From Psychrobacter immobilis (GTDB taxonomy: Bacteria; Pseudomonadota; Gammaproteobacteria; Pseudomonadales; Moraxellaceae): 39,138 bases of DNA. The notes below the pieces were generated by a model, which ran no database searches, was not told the DNA's origin, and saw nothing but the letters and a program-made list of their open reading frames with translations. Of the stretch, positions 1 to 7,808 are shown piece after piece. Location of the stretch: NCBI RefSeq assembly GCF_904846185.1, contig NZ_CAJGZQ010000031.1, positions 1 to 39,138 of the forward strand, written 5' to 3'. The position numbers and the translations under genes were made by a program. Each line of letters begins with the position of its first letter. Position 1 is the first letter of the stretch.

Positions 1-2
1 CG

Positions 3-65
3 TTTTCATGGGGTAATTATGATCTCAATGTATTTGGTTATCAAGGTATGTTCAATCTTAGGTGA
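3..65 (+). CDS. possible 3' end of an unidentified gene (partial)
   Basis: An open frame enters from the left edge and ends at a TGA at 63-65. It encodes FSWGNYDLNVFGYQGMFNLR, which reads like ordinary protein sequence with aromatic residues and alternating polar residues. Other frames stop as well, so coding status is uncertain. I do not recognise a family. The 206 bases from the stop to the next start hold no convincing terminator. Confidence 0.25.
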   Translation, partial: FSWGNYDLNVFGYQGMFNLR

Positions 66-271
66 CAACGGTTGACGCCTGATATCCACGCCCTAGAAGG
101 ACGTGGTTTTACGGCGCTAGATGATAATATTTTAGAATGTGACACACAGTATAGAGCGTGTTACCCGTTCAACTTAAGTCGCTATCCTCGTTGTTATCTG
201 CGTTATACTAGCCATAAGCATTGACTATCACTGAGCTGACTGCTTAGATGGTTTATAATTAGGAGAATGTC

Positions 272-502
272 ATGACTCAAGAACACGCTTCCCATGAAAA
301 GCGCAAAATCATCGATAAGTTTTTGATGAAACTCACCAAAGAAGAGCCGCAAATGTATTATGCTAGCACCTCTGAGGTCGCTCGTAGCATCCATACTATG
401 ATAAAAGAGCACACCAATCGCTTGTCGGTAGAAGATCAGGCGCTCGTTAGACATATGACCGTCGAGGAGATACAAGGCTTGCTAGGCTTTCACCTTAAAT
501 AA
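272..502 (+). CDS. small hypothetical protein (76 aa)
   Basis: The product is a 76-residue, charged, probably cytosolic protein with no signal peptide or membrane segment. It looks mostly helical, with Lys/Glu-rich helices around residues 5-25 and 50-76. A good ribosome binding site (TTAGGAG, about 7 bases before ATG) and a strong terminator right after the stop support a real monocistronic gene. I do not recognise the family and assign no function. It is convergent with the aldehyde dehydrogenase gene. Confidence 0.7.
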   Translation: MTQEHASHEKRKIIDKFLMKLTKEEPQMYYASTSEVARSIHTMIKEHTNRLSVEDQALVRHMTVEEIQGLLGFHLK

Positions 503-524
503 TCACACTTTCAACGTTCCCATA

Positions 525-554
525 AAAAAAGCCCGCTGATTTGCAGGCTTTTTT
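525..554. terminator. bidirectional Rho-independent terminator
   Basis: A 12-bp stem with one mismatch (AAAAAAGCCCGC against GCAGGCTTTTTT) and a 6-base loop, flanked by A and T runs. It lies between the convergent small gene and the aldehyde dehydrogenase gene and can serve both strands. Confidence 0.85.
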
Positions 555-596
555 ATTATTAAAACTTTAATTTAGAGCATTGAAAATATACATCGC

Positions 597-2087
597 TTAA
601 AACGGATACTCGCGTGGCTCATGTTGCATAGATATCCAGTGCGTTCTAGTGAACTCTTCTAGCACCCACTCACCGTTAAAACGACCAATACCTGAGTTTT
701 TCTCGCCACCGAATGGTAAGTTACTTTCATCATTGACTGAAATATCATTAATATGTGTCATGCCTGCTCTGATACCGCGAGCAAAGCGCATGCCTTTTGC
801 CATATCTTTTGTAAATACCGCACTCGACAGACCAAACATTGAGTCATTGGCGATCGATAACGCATCATCTTCATCTTTGGCACGGATGATACCGACCAAT
901 GGTCCAAATACCTCATTACGTGACAAATCCATCTCGCGCGTCACTTCAGTAAAGATGTGCGGCGGTACAACTTGTCCTTTAATCTCACCACTTAATATCA
1001 TTTTTGCGCCTTCTTGCTGCGCATTAGCGATTTTCTCTTTCAACGATTCGACTTGTTTTTTGTTAATAATCGGACCAACCGCCGTGTCTTGTTTGCTCGG
1101 ATCGCCGACATTTAACGTTTTAACGTGTGCCAAGAAACGCTCAACAAAGTCATCATAAATCTCGTCTTCAACGATAATACGATTAATAGCAATACAGATT
1201 TGACCTTGATGTAAGAATTTGCCAAAGGCTGCTGCTTTGACCGCTTGCTCAATATCAGCGTCTTTTAGTACCACAAATGGACTATTACCACCCAACTCAA
1301 GCGCTACTTGTTTAATGTAGTCGCCGCCATTGGCCAACTCGCCAATGCGCTTACCGACTGAAGTAGAGCCAGTAAATGATACAAAGCTTGGGGTTTTGTG
1401 TTCAACGATCGCATCTCCTATCTCTTTGCCTGAGCCAACCACCACGTTGAGCAAGCCTTTTGGCAAACCTGCTTCTTCGAATACTTTTGCTAGCAGCAAA
1501 CCACCAGTCACTGGAGTATCACTCGCAGGCTTGAGTACCACAGCGTTACCAAGTGCTAAGGCTGGTGCAATAGAACGTTGTGTCAAATGTAATGGAAAGT
1601 TCCACGGACTAATGACAGCGACGACACCGATGGGCTCACGGTAAACAAAGTTTTCTTTGCCAGGGGTGTTAGATGGACGAATCTCGCCATGTACACGACT
1701 GGGGAAAGTCGCAGCCTCAAGGGTAATGCCGCGGGTAGCAGCAAACTCCACCATGGCTTTAACACGGGTACTGCCCGACTCTTTAATGAGCCAATCGACG
1801 ATTTCATCTTGGCGCTGATCTAAAATCTCAACCACTTTATATAGTACACCTGCTCGTGTCGCTGGCGTTTGCTGTGCCCACTCTTTTTGTGCCGCACTTG
1901 CTGCTTGATAAGCTTCATTAAGCTGTGCTTCTGTCGCCTGCTGAATCTTTACAAGTGTATCGCCATTGTAGGGGTTGGTGTTGGTATTGACGCTATCATC
2001 TTGACCGCTTTGCCATTCCCCTGCAATGTACTGGAGGTGGAAATCATTATAGGCATTGGCTTTGGTATTATCGGTATCAGTTAACAT
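597..2087 (-). CDS. aldehyde dehydrogenase, benzaldehyde/vanillin dehydrogenase-like
   Basis: This is an NAD(P)-dependent aldehyde dehydrogenase of the classic superfamily that oxidises an aldehyde to the acid in the cytosol. Visible motifs are PWNF with Asn163, the [12 protein letters not shown]ossmann stretch at 238-249, the general base Glu264 in LELGG and the catalytic Cys298 in GQICIA. The length of 496 aa is normal. The closest match I recall is the YfmT/vanillin dehydrogenase group, but the substrate is not readable from sequence. I chose the ATG at 2087 because AGAAGA lies just before it; an in-frame ATG at 2099 has no such signal. It is divergent from the NemR-type repressor, and an operator-like palindrome lies in the shared promoter region, so it probably belongs to the same electrophile-stress regulon. 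Confidence 0.93.
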   Translation of the reverse strand: MLTDTDNTKANAYNDFHLQYIAGEWQSGQDDSVNTNTNPYNGDTLVKIQQATEAQLNEAYQAASAAQKEWAQQTPATRAGVLYKVVEILDQRQDEIVDWLIKESGSTRVKAMVEFAATRGITLEAATFPSRVHGEIRPSNTPGKENFVYREPIGVVAVISPWNFPLHLTQRSIAPALALGNAVVLKPASDTPVTGGLLLAKVFEEAGLPKGLLNVVVGSGKEIGDAIVEHKTPSFVSFTGSTSVGKRIGELANGGDYIKQVALELGGNSPFVVLKDADIEQAVKAAAFGKFLHQGQICIAINRIIVEDEIYDDFVERFLAHVKTLNVGDPSKQDTAVGPIINKKQVESLKEKIANAQQEGAKMILSGEIKGQVVPPHIFTEVTREMDLSRNEVFGPLVGIIRAKDEDDALSIANDSMFGLSSAVFTKDMAKGMRFARGIRAGMTHINDISVNDESNLPFGGEKNSGIGRFNGEWVLEEFTRTHWISMQHEPREYPF

Positions 2088-2493
2088 AATTCTTCTCATT
2101 TATTTTATGGATGTTATGTTGGTTGTCAATAAAACAGTATGGCTAGCAAATTGAGGCAGATAAAAAATAACCCTTAACACAGTTATTTATATTAAATAGC
2201 CTGCGCTCGCGACATTTGATTAAGCACATCAAAACGAAACTTGCTAGACGACTGGTCTAATGCTACCATAGACCTCATACAAATAAGCGTATTTTGTCAG
2301 CAAGTATTGTTGAAAAAACGTAACGTGACCATATCAACCCTGACAATAAGCACTCATTATAAGCAACGATAAAAATCTGCATCGACCCATAGAAAGTATC
2401 ATGAATAATTGTTAATAGCGCGCTAAGTAGCATTATTCGCCATACCTTATCTCTGAAATACATTCATAAAAAATATAGGAGGACATTACTATT
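2088..2493. promoter_or_regulatory. divergent promoter region of aldehyde dehydrogenase and nemR
   Basis: 406 bases without a convincing gene. It holds the operator-like palindrome at 2245-2259 and must contain the promoters for both divergent genes, although I cannot place -10/-35 boxes securely. A 62-codon antisense frame at 2275-2463 has no ribosome binding site and is not called. The repressor's AGGAGG is at 2477-2482, an unusually long 11 bases from its ATG. Confidence 0.6.
2245..2259. promoter_or_regulatory. operator-like palindrome, copy 1 (NemR-type box)
   Basis: TAGACGACTGGTCTA has 5-bp arms TAGAC/GTCTA around a 5-base centre. With the C before it, 16 bases are identical to the site at 3185-3200. 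It lies between the divergent aldehyde dehydrogenase and repressor genes. TetR-family repressors typically bind such palindromes, and from memory the E. coli NemR box is of the same TAGAC...GTCTA type. Binding by the adjacent repressor is inference. Confidence 0.75.
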
Positions 2494-3096
2494 ATGTCTG
2501 CGGCCTCAACCACAATCCCACCAGATACCAAAACGCATCTGTTAGAAACAGGCTATCAACTGATCTCTAAAAAAGGTTTTACTGCCGTCGGTATCAAACA
2601 AATACTAGACACAGCTGGTATTCCTAAAGGCTCTTTTTACCATTATTTTGCCTCAAAGGAAGCGTTCGGTGAAGCTATCATCAGTCATTATTTTACTGAC
2701 TATAAGATACGCTTAGACACCATTGGTCGTCAAAAAGTTAATGCCCAGCAAAAGATTTATGATTACTTTCAAAGCTGGTATGACACCCAGCAAAATGGCT
2801 GTGATCATGAAAAGTGCTTGGTGGTTAAGCTCAGCGCTGAGGTTGCAGATCTATCTGAGCCTATGCGCATCGCACTGAATGCTGGTTACCAGCAGACAAT
2901 CAGCTGGCTTGCCGAACAAATCAAAGCAGGCTGGGCGGATGACTCTGTACCACAACCTGACAATATCGCGGCCGAGAGCATGGCCAAACGTTGGTATTTT
3001 GCTTGGCTTGGTGCCAGTTTAATCGCCAAGATTAGCCAAACCAATACACCGCTTGCAGAAGTATGGCAGATGACTACTTCTCAATTGGGACGCTAA
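2494..3096 (+). CDS. nemR: TetR-family electrophile-sensing repressor, NemR-like
   Basis: The 200-aa product has a TetR helix-turn-helix at about residues 12-58, with the recognition region IPKGSFYHYFASKEAFGEAI. The ligand-binding part aligns well with E. coli NemR around KCLVVKLSAEVADLSEPMR and WLGASLIAKIS. NemR represses aldehyde- and enone-detoxifying genes and is relieved by bleach, quinones and methylglyoxal through Cys106, which can bond to Lys175. The equivalents here are Cys108 and Lys179, both present, so the redox switch is probably kept. It is divergent from the aldehyde dehydrogenase gene and upstream of yqhD. Identical palindromes at both promoters are its likely operators, implying autoregulation. 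Confidence 0.88.
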   Translation: MSAASTTIPPDTKTHLLETGYQLISKKGFTAVGIKQILDTAGIPKGSFYHYFASKEAFGEAIISHYFTDYKIRLDTIGRQKVNAQQKIYDYFQSWYDTQQNGCDHEKCLVVKLSAEVADLSEPMRIALNAGYQQTISWLAEQIKAGWADDSVPQPDNIAAESMAKRWYFAWLGASLIAKISQTNTPLAEVWQMTTSQLGR

Positions 3097-3185
3097 TCTC
3101 GTGCGTTAAACACTTTTTTAGCCATTTATACTTCCCTATATCTAAAGCAAAAAATTGAGTTATAAGAGAGTTTTGTAAAAATTAC

Positions 3186-3200
3186 TAGACGACTGGTCTA
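3186..3200. promoter_or_regulatory. operator-like palindrome, copy 2, before yqhD
   Basis: The same TAGACGACTGGTCTA as at 2245-2259, 105 bases before the yqhD start. A TACAAT at 3208-3213 could be the -10 box, with the left arm TAGACG (4 of 6 matches to TTGACA, 16-base spacer) as the -35. On that reading the repressor would block RNA polymerase directly. Exact repetition of a 16-mer within 1 kb next to a TetR gene is the main evidence. Confidence 0.75.
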
Positions 3201-3305
3201 TTTAATGTACAATGCCCACAGTTGTAAAAACGAATGGCTAATTTGCCACTGAGGTTTTTGCACCCCATACGCCCAACACAAATATTTAATAATTTTAGGA
3301 ATACT

Positions 3306-4526
3306 ATGAATAACTTCCAATATTACAATCCAGTACGTATCGTCTTTGGTGAAGGTCAAATCAAACAACTATCGGAATTGGTCCCGACTGATGCCCGTGT
3401 GCTTATCACTTATGGTGGCGGTTCGGCACAGCGCACAGGTACGCTAGACGAAGTAAAAGAAGCTTTGGCTGCGAGCGGTACACGTACCGTATTCGAATTT
3501 GGTGGTATTGAAGCCAATCCAGAATTCACGACGCTTTTAAAAGCAGCAGATATGGTCAATGAGCACAATATTGACTTTTTGCTAGCGGTCGGGGGCGGCT
3601 CAGTCATTGATGGTAGCAAATTTGTGGCATTGGTATCGTCACTTACTGAAGAAGATGGCACGACTGTCTCACGCGAACAAGCATGGAATGCACTAACCAG
3701 CTATTGCAGAGACATTGATTCTGCCATCGATTTGGGTGCTGTTTTGACCATTCCAGCCACTGGCTCTGAGATGAACTCAGGCGGCGTCATCAATTATAGT
3801 GAACGTCAAGCTAAGCTACCATTTGGCAACGCACTTGCCTTCCCTAAGTTCTCAATATTAGATCCAATCAAAACACTGACATTACCTGAGCGTCAAGTGA
3901 TGAATGGTGTTGCGGATGCCTTTGTCCATGTCATGGAACAGTATCTAACGTATCCAGTCAATGCAAAAGTGCAAGATGCCTTTGCTGAGAGCTTGCTGAA
4001 AATTCTCATTGATGAAGGTCGTATCGTTAAACAAGATCCAGAAAACTTAGAAACTCGTAAGAATATCATGTGGACAGCGACAATGGCACTCAATGGTCTA
4101 ATCGGTGCAGGCGTACCGCAAGACTGGACGACACATATGATCGGTCATGAGCTAACCTCGTTACACAGCATCGATCATGCTCGCACCCTAACCATTTTAT
4201 TACCCTCAGTAATGCGCGAGTTGAAAGACAGCAAAAAAGAGAAATTACTTCAATATGCACATAATGTCTGGAATATTACGCTCGATGATACTCATCAAGA
4301 CGAAGACGCTGTCATTGAAGCCGCTATTGTCCGTACAGAAAACTTCTTCCGCGACCTTGGCTTGCCCGTCAGTTTAGAAGATGCAGAACTTGATGCGTCA
4401 GCTATTGACCCGATTATCAAGCAGCTTGAAGCGCACAATATGGTTCAGTTAGGCGAGCACAGCAACAATGATTTAGAAGTGTCACGTCGTATTCTACAAC
4501 GTGCTATTAGTAGTAAAGCTGCTTAA
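3306..4526 (+). CDS. yqhD: NADPH-dependent aldehyde reductase, iron-containing alcohol dehydrogenase YqhD type
   Basis: The enzyme reduces short-chain and toxic aldehydes (in E. coli methylglyoxal, glyoxal, acrolein, furfural and others) to alcohols with NADPH in the cytosol. The sequence follows E. coli YqhD throughout: YGGGS near 36-40, GGGSVIDGSKF at 96-106, and metal ligands Asp204, His208, His277 and His291 at the spacing of YqhD Asp194, His198, His267 and His281. I start at the ATG at 3306, which opens with MNNF like YqhD and has TAGGA five bases upstream. The frame stays open 24 codons further 5', but that part has no homology and no ribosome site. Product 406 aa. It is the first structural gene behind operator copy 2. 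Confidence 0.95.
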   Translation: MNNFQYYNPVRIVFGEGQIKQLSELVPTDARVLITYGGGSAQRTGTLDEVKEALAASGTRTVFEFGGIEANPEFTTLLKAADMVNEHNIDFLLAVGGGSVIDGSKFVALVSSLTEEDGTTVSREQAWNALTSYCRDIDSAIDLGAVLTIPATGSEMNSGGVINYSERQAKLPFGNALAFPKFSILDPIKTLTLPERQVMNGVADAFVHVMEQYLTYPVNAKVQDAFAESLLKILIDEGRIVKQDPENLETRKNIMWTATMALNGLIGAGVPQDWTTHMIGHELTSLHSIDHARTLTILLPSVMRELKDSKKEKLLQYAHNVWNITLDDTHQDEDAVIEAAIVRTENFFRDLGLPVSLEDAELDASAIDPIIKQLEAHNMVQLGEHSNNDLEVSRRILQRAISSKAA

Positions 4527-4572
4527 TAAAAACACCACCGTAATAAGAAACACATATTGTTATGCTATTTAT

Positions 4573-4600
4573 AGTAGTTGCTCAGCACTGAGTAACTACT
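4573..4600. other. hairpin in the yqhD-curA interval
   Basis: An inverted repeat with 13-bp arms, one G-T pair and a 2-base centre. No T-run follows, so it is not a standard terminator. It may modulate read-through or message stability between yqhD and curA. A direct repeat of TTAAAATCAATA lies just downstream (near 4634-4662). Confidence 0.45.
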
Positions 4601-4682
4601 CCATTCACCATTAAATATCAAAACCAGTAAATATTAAAATCAATAGAATCTTAAAATCAATAAATAGAAAAGGAATCTGATA

Positions 4683-5732
4683 ATGAGCTTTGATAAACAA
4701 CAAAATCAACAAACAAACCGTCAAATTAAATTGGCAAGCCGTCCAACAGGTGAGCCAAAAGCTGAAAACTTTGATATGGTAACCAGCGATATCCCATCGC
4801 CAAATAACAATGAAATGCTGCTGCGTACCGTCTACTTATCCTTAGATCCATACATGCGTGGACGTATGAGCGATGCGAAAAGCTATGCTGATCCGCTAGA
4901 AGTGGGTGATGTCATGATGGGTGGCACGGTTGCCCAAGTCGTTGAATCCAATATCGACAAATTTGCTGTGGGTGACTTAGTGGTCTCAAACTCAGGCTGG
5001 CAAGACTATAGCGTCAGTGATGGCGAAGGCGTCTTAAAGCTTGATAAAAACATGTCAAATCCCTCTTATGGTTTAGGCGTACTAGGTATGCCAGGCTTTA
5101 CCGGTTACATGGGTTTGACCGACATCGGTAAGCCGCAAAAAGGGGAAACTTTGGTCGTCGCTGCCGCAACGGGTCCCGTTGGTGCAACAGTAGGTCAAGT
5201 TGGCAACCAATATGGCTTACGTACCGTTGGTGTGGCTGGTGGCAAAGAAAAATGTGACTTTGCTGTCAATGAGCTAGGCTTTGATGTCTGTATTGACCAT
5301 AAAGCGGATGACTTTGCCGAGCAATTAAAAGCGGCGTGCCCAGATGGCATCGATATCTATTACGAAAACGTCGGTGGCAAAGTGTTTGATGCTGTTATGC
5401 CATTATTAAATGCTCATGCACGTATCCCAGTCTGTGGTCTGGTCTCGCAATACAACGCCACCGAGCTGCCTGATGGTAAAGATCGTTTAGGCGTATTAAT
5501 GGGCAACATTCTAAGCCGTCGTCTCACCATTAAAGGGTTCATTATTTTTGAAGAGTATGGCGATCACTTCCCAGAATTCTTAAAAACCATGAGTAAATGG
5601 GTCGAGTCAGGCGATGTTAAAACCAAAGAATATATCGCCGAAGGCTTAGATGATGCACCAAACGCCTTTGTTCGCATGCTAAATGGCGATAACTTTGGTA
5701 AAACAGTGGTTAAAGTTTCTGAGGTTGAATAA
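4683..5732 (+). CDS. curA: NADPH-dependent enone reductase, CurA-like medium-chain reductase
   Basis: A zinc-independent medium-chain dehydrogenase/reductase, 349 aa, cytosolic. It follows E. coli CurA (YncB) closely, including LRTVYLSLDPYMRGRMSD at 47-64, LGVLGMPGFT, the NADPH-binding AATGPVGATVG at 161-171, and GIDIYYENVGGKVFDAVMPL. CurA reduces the conjugated double bond of curcumin; the wider family (leukotriene B4 dehydrogenase/alkenal reductases) removes reactive alpha,beta-unsaturated carbonyls. That role fits the neighbours: an electrophile-sensing repressor and an aldehyde reductase. The native substrate is unknown. A 156-base gap after yqhD contains a hairpin, so coupling with yqhD is possible but not proven. 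Confidence 0.93.
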   Translation: MSFDKQQNQQTNRQIKLASRPTGEPKAENFDMVTSDIPSPNNNEMLLRTVYLSLDPYMRGRMSDAKSYADPLEVGDVMMGGTVAQVVESNIDKFAVGDLVVSNSGWQDYSVSDGEGVLKLDKNMSNPSYGLGVLGMPGFTGYMGLTDIGKPQKGETLVVAAATGPVGATVGQVGNQYGLRTVGVAGGKEKCDFAVNELGFDVCIDHKADDFAEQLKAACPDGIDIYYENVGGKVFDAVMPLLNAHARIPVCGLVSQYNATELPDGKDRLGVLMGNILSRRLTIKGFIIFEEYGDHFPEFLKTMSKWVESGDVKTKEYIAEGLDDAPNAFVRMLNGDNFGKTVVKVSEVE

Positions 5733-5951
5733 CCGAACCAATGGTTATCAGTTGGTTGAATCGCAAATAACGACTTAACAACATAACTTGCTAAGACAAC
5801 CACTGAAAATGACCTCTCAACCATGAATACTGTTCTATGGATACCGCTAGCAGTCATTGCAAATACTCATATTGATTACAGATGATTAATTAAATATGAC
5901 TGCTAACAACCCATGATTTAAGAACAACATCAATAATAAATAAGGAAGACT

Positions 5952-6629
5952 ATGAATATTTTAATGGTACTAACCTCACATGATAAGTTGGGCGATACTG
6001 GTAAAAAAACGGGGTTTTGGCTAGAAGAGTTTGCCGCGCCTTATTACGCTTTTATCGATGCAGGCGTAAATGTGACACTTGCTTCTCCTGCTGGCGGGCA
6101 GCCACCGCTTGATCCTAGCAGTGACACTGAAGACACCCAAACGAAAGATACCAAGCGTTTTAAAGAAGATAGCGATGCTCAAAAGCATCTTGCCAATACT
6201 GAAAAACTCGCTGATATGAACGCTGAAGATTTTGATTCAGTCTTTTATCCAGGCGGTCATGGTCCATTATGGGACTTGGCAGTTGATAAAAATTCGATCA
6301 ATTTGATTGAGACGTTTGTCAAACAAGACAAACCTGTCGCCTTTGTTTGTCATTCTCCAGCCGCTCTTAAAAATGTCAAAATTGACGGTGAGTATTTAGT
6401 CAAAGGCAAAACAGTGACTGGCTTTACCAATTCAGAAGAAGACGCCGTTGGTCTAACAGATGTCGTGCCATTCTTAGTAGAAGATGCACTAAAAGCCAAT
6501 GGTGGTAACTATGAAAAAGCCGCTGATTGGGAATCATTTGTGGTCGAAGATGGCTTGCTGATTACTGGGCAAAACCCAGCGTCATCAGAGGAAGCTGCCA
6601 AGCGCTTAATCACTAAGCTGAAAGGTTAA
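5952..6629 (+). CDS. DJ-1/PfpI-family protein, Hsp31-like glyoxalase III type
   Basis: A 225-aa class I glutamine-amidotransferase-fold protein. It has the nucleophile elbow FVCHSPAAL with Cys133-His134, the partner acid in GFWLEE (Glu25), and YPGGHGPLWDLA at 99-110. This layout matches the yeast Hsp31-like branch, whose members convert methylglyoxal to lactate without glutathione and have been reported as holdase chaperones or deglycases. Placement in the NemR-type cluster favours a reactive-carbonyl role over amidotransferase or protease activity. A ribosome site AAGGAAG precedes the ATG. The GST gene follows after 47 bases and probably shares its message. Confidence 0.9.
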   Translation: MNILMVLTSHDKLGDTGKKTGFWLEEFAAPYYAFIDAGVNVTLASPAGGQPPLDPSSDTEDTQTKDTKRFKEDSDAQKHLANTEKLADMNAEDFDSVFYPGGHGPLWDLAVDKNSINLIETFVKQDKPVAFVCHSPAALKNVKIDGEYLVKGKTVTGFTNSEEDAVGLTDVVPFLVEDALKANGGNYEKAADWESFVVEDGLLITGQNPASSEEAAKRLITKLKG

Positions 6630-6676
6630 TATCTTTTTAACGTTAATATAATAGACCATGCAAAAAGGCCACTATC

Positions 6677-7306
6677 ATGATTCGCTTACATCATCTCAAC
6701 CAGTCTCGCTCATTACGTATTTTATGGCTTTTAGAAGAGCTGGGCGTGCCTTATGAGATCATTAGTCATCAACGCGATCCTAATACTCATTTGGCACCAG
6801 ACAGTTTAAAGGCGGTACATCCACTCGGTAAATCTCCGGTTATCGAGATGGATGGTCAACTTTATGCCGAGTCGGGTGCAATCACTGAGTTATTGATTGA
6901 GCGATTTGCGCCAGAGCGCTTACGTCCTACGACTGATAGCGTAGACTATGGCCATTATCTGCAATGGATTAACTTTGCTGAAAGCTCGCTCATGTTGCCG
7001 TTATTACTGGAGCTATTTACCAAAAAAGCCGGTATCGTCGATAACGAGTTTTTAGATGGTTATATCAGTCAAGAAAAACACAGACTGTTGAGCTATCTAA
7101 ACGAGGAAGTTGCAGATAAGTCATTTATCGTTGGTCATAAGCTAAGCGGCGCTGACTTTATGCTGTCTTTTGACTTAATCATGCTGGCTAAGCGCGAAGC
7201 GTTAGATGATTATCCACATATTAAGCAGTATGCTTTACAACTCGCCAGTCTTGATAGCTATCAGCGCAGCATGCGTTTAGAGGCGAATTATGATCACTCT
7301 ATTTAG
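6677..7306 (+). CDS. glutathione S-transferase family protein
   Basis: The 209-aa cytosolic protein has an N-terminal thioredoxin-like glutathione-binding domain (1-80) with the cis-proline motif KSPVIE (Pro54) and the glutathione-contacting ESGAI (Glu65-Ser66). An all-helical C-terminal domain follows. Family members conjugate or reduce electrophiles with glutathione. Candidate catalytic residues near the N-terminus are Ser10 and Ser12 in NQSRSLR, so the class is uncertain. It is the last gene before a strong terminator and closes the detoxification cluster. Confidence 0.9.
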   Translation: MIRLHHLNQSRSLRILWLLEELGVPYEIISHQRDPNTHLAPDSLKAVHPLGKSPVIEMDGQLYAESGAITELLIERFAPERLRPTTDSVDYGHYLQWINFAESSLMLPLLLELFTKKAGIVDNEFLDGYISQEKHRLLSYLNEEVADKSFIVGHKLSGADFMLSFDLIMLAKREALDDYPHIKQYALQLASLDSYQRSMRLEANYDHSI

Positions 7307-7343
7307 TACCATGGTCTAACTGTTTATCAACTATTTAATGTAT

Positions 7344-7373
7344 AAAAAACAGCTCTTTATAGAGCTGTTTTTT
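7344..7373 (+). terminator. Rho-independent terminator of the carbonyl-defence cluster
   Basis: AAAAAACAGCTCT, a TTAT loop, then AGAGCTGTTTTTT: a perfect 13-bp stem with T run, 38 bases after the GST stop. It marks the 3' limit of the cluster. Confidence 0.9.
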
Positions 7374-7409
7374 ATGGGCAAAAATGACCTGAGTCGTAGC
7401 TATGTGACA

Positions 7410-7517
7410 TATAGTCAAGGAATTTTAGAATCGCTACATGGCGACCGACCGCAGATAGTATACTGAGTACATCTAGGGTGGGTAACACCGTAGCGGTTTA
7501 AAAGTGCTCTGACTATA
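7410..7517. mobile_element. MITE-like palindromic element, 108 bp
   Basis: The ends are TATAGTCA and TGACTATA. Inside, CGCTAC at 7432-7437 mirrors GTAGCG at 7490-7495, both exactly 22 bases from their end. The outer 28 bases of the two arms match at about 20 positions. There is no coding capacity. If the outer TA on each side is a duplicated target, the layout fits a miniature element mobilised by an IS630/Tc1-type transposase; that is inference. Confidence 0.65.
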
Positions 7518-7674
7518 GCACTGTGTTTCTTATCGTCTATCATTGACAGACAGCTGCATCTATTTTTTAACTTGATTTTCAATGTGTTAGTTATGCGTGA
7601 TAAATGCTCAACAAAAATTATGATAAAGTATTCAAAACAGGGTTTAGAATACTTTTTTGGTTTTATCAGTCTAC

Positions 7675-7719
7675 TAAATGACTTTCTGTTAAATGACTTT
7701 TTATTAAATGACTTTGAAC
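7675..7719 (+). repeat. 15-base tandem repeat, three copies
   Basis: TAAATGACTTT plus four variable bases, three times in a row without gaps (7675, 7690, 7705). The unit of 15 would keep a reading frame (LLNDF), but the containing frame lacks a ribosome site. It sits 90 bases before the efflux gene. Confidence 0.8.
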
Positions 7720-7808
7720 GTCTTGAGTCTTATGACTATCCGATGAGCGTGATGCTTGTGTAACAACGGCTATATACCATTTTATCCCTCTACGCAGATT
7801 ATCCATCC

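Larger units (their letters stand above)
7374..7808. other. intergenic region between GST and the efflux pair
   Basis: 435 bases with no supported gene. It contains a MITE-like palindromic element (7410-7517) and a three-copy 15-base tandem repeat (7675-7719). A 63-codon frame at 7572-7763 consists largely of the translated repeat and is not called. The promoter of the efflux genes must lie here but I cannot place it. Confidence 0.7.

Noticed and set aside
649..1158. 169-codon open frame on the plus strand opposite the aldehyde dehydrogenase
   Set aside because: It is a codon-bias shadow of a well-conserved gene, has no ribosome site and no recognisable sequence.
2275..2463. 62-codon minus-strand frame in the nemR promoter region
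   Set aside because: It overlaps the regulatory region, lacks a ribosome site, and its product looks random.
5733..5951. Inverted repeat AACCAA/TTGGTT after curA as an operator
   Set aside because: The arms are only 6 bp, there is no second copy near the other cluster promoters, and it does not resemble the TAGAC site.
7675..7719. Possible CRISPR array
   Set aside because: The repeats are 15 bases and directly adjacent with no spacers, so it is a simple tandem repeat. I saw no other repeat-spacer pattern in the window.
7572..7763. 63-codon frame with LLNDF repeats
   Set aside because: It has no ribosome binding site; its main content is the translated 15-base tandem repeat.
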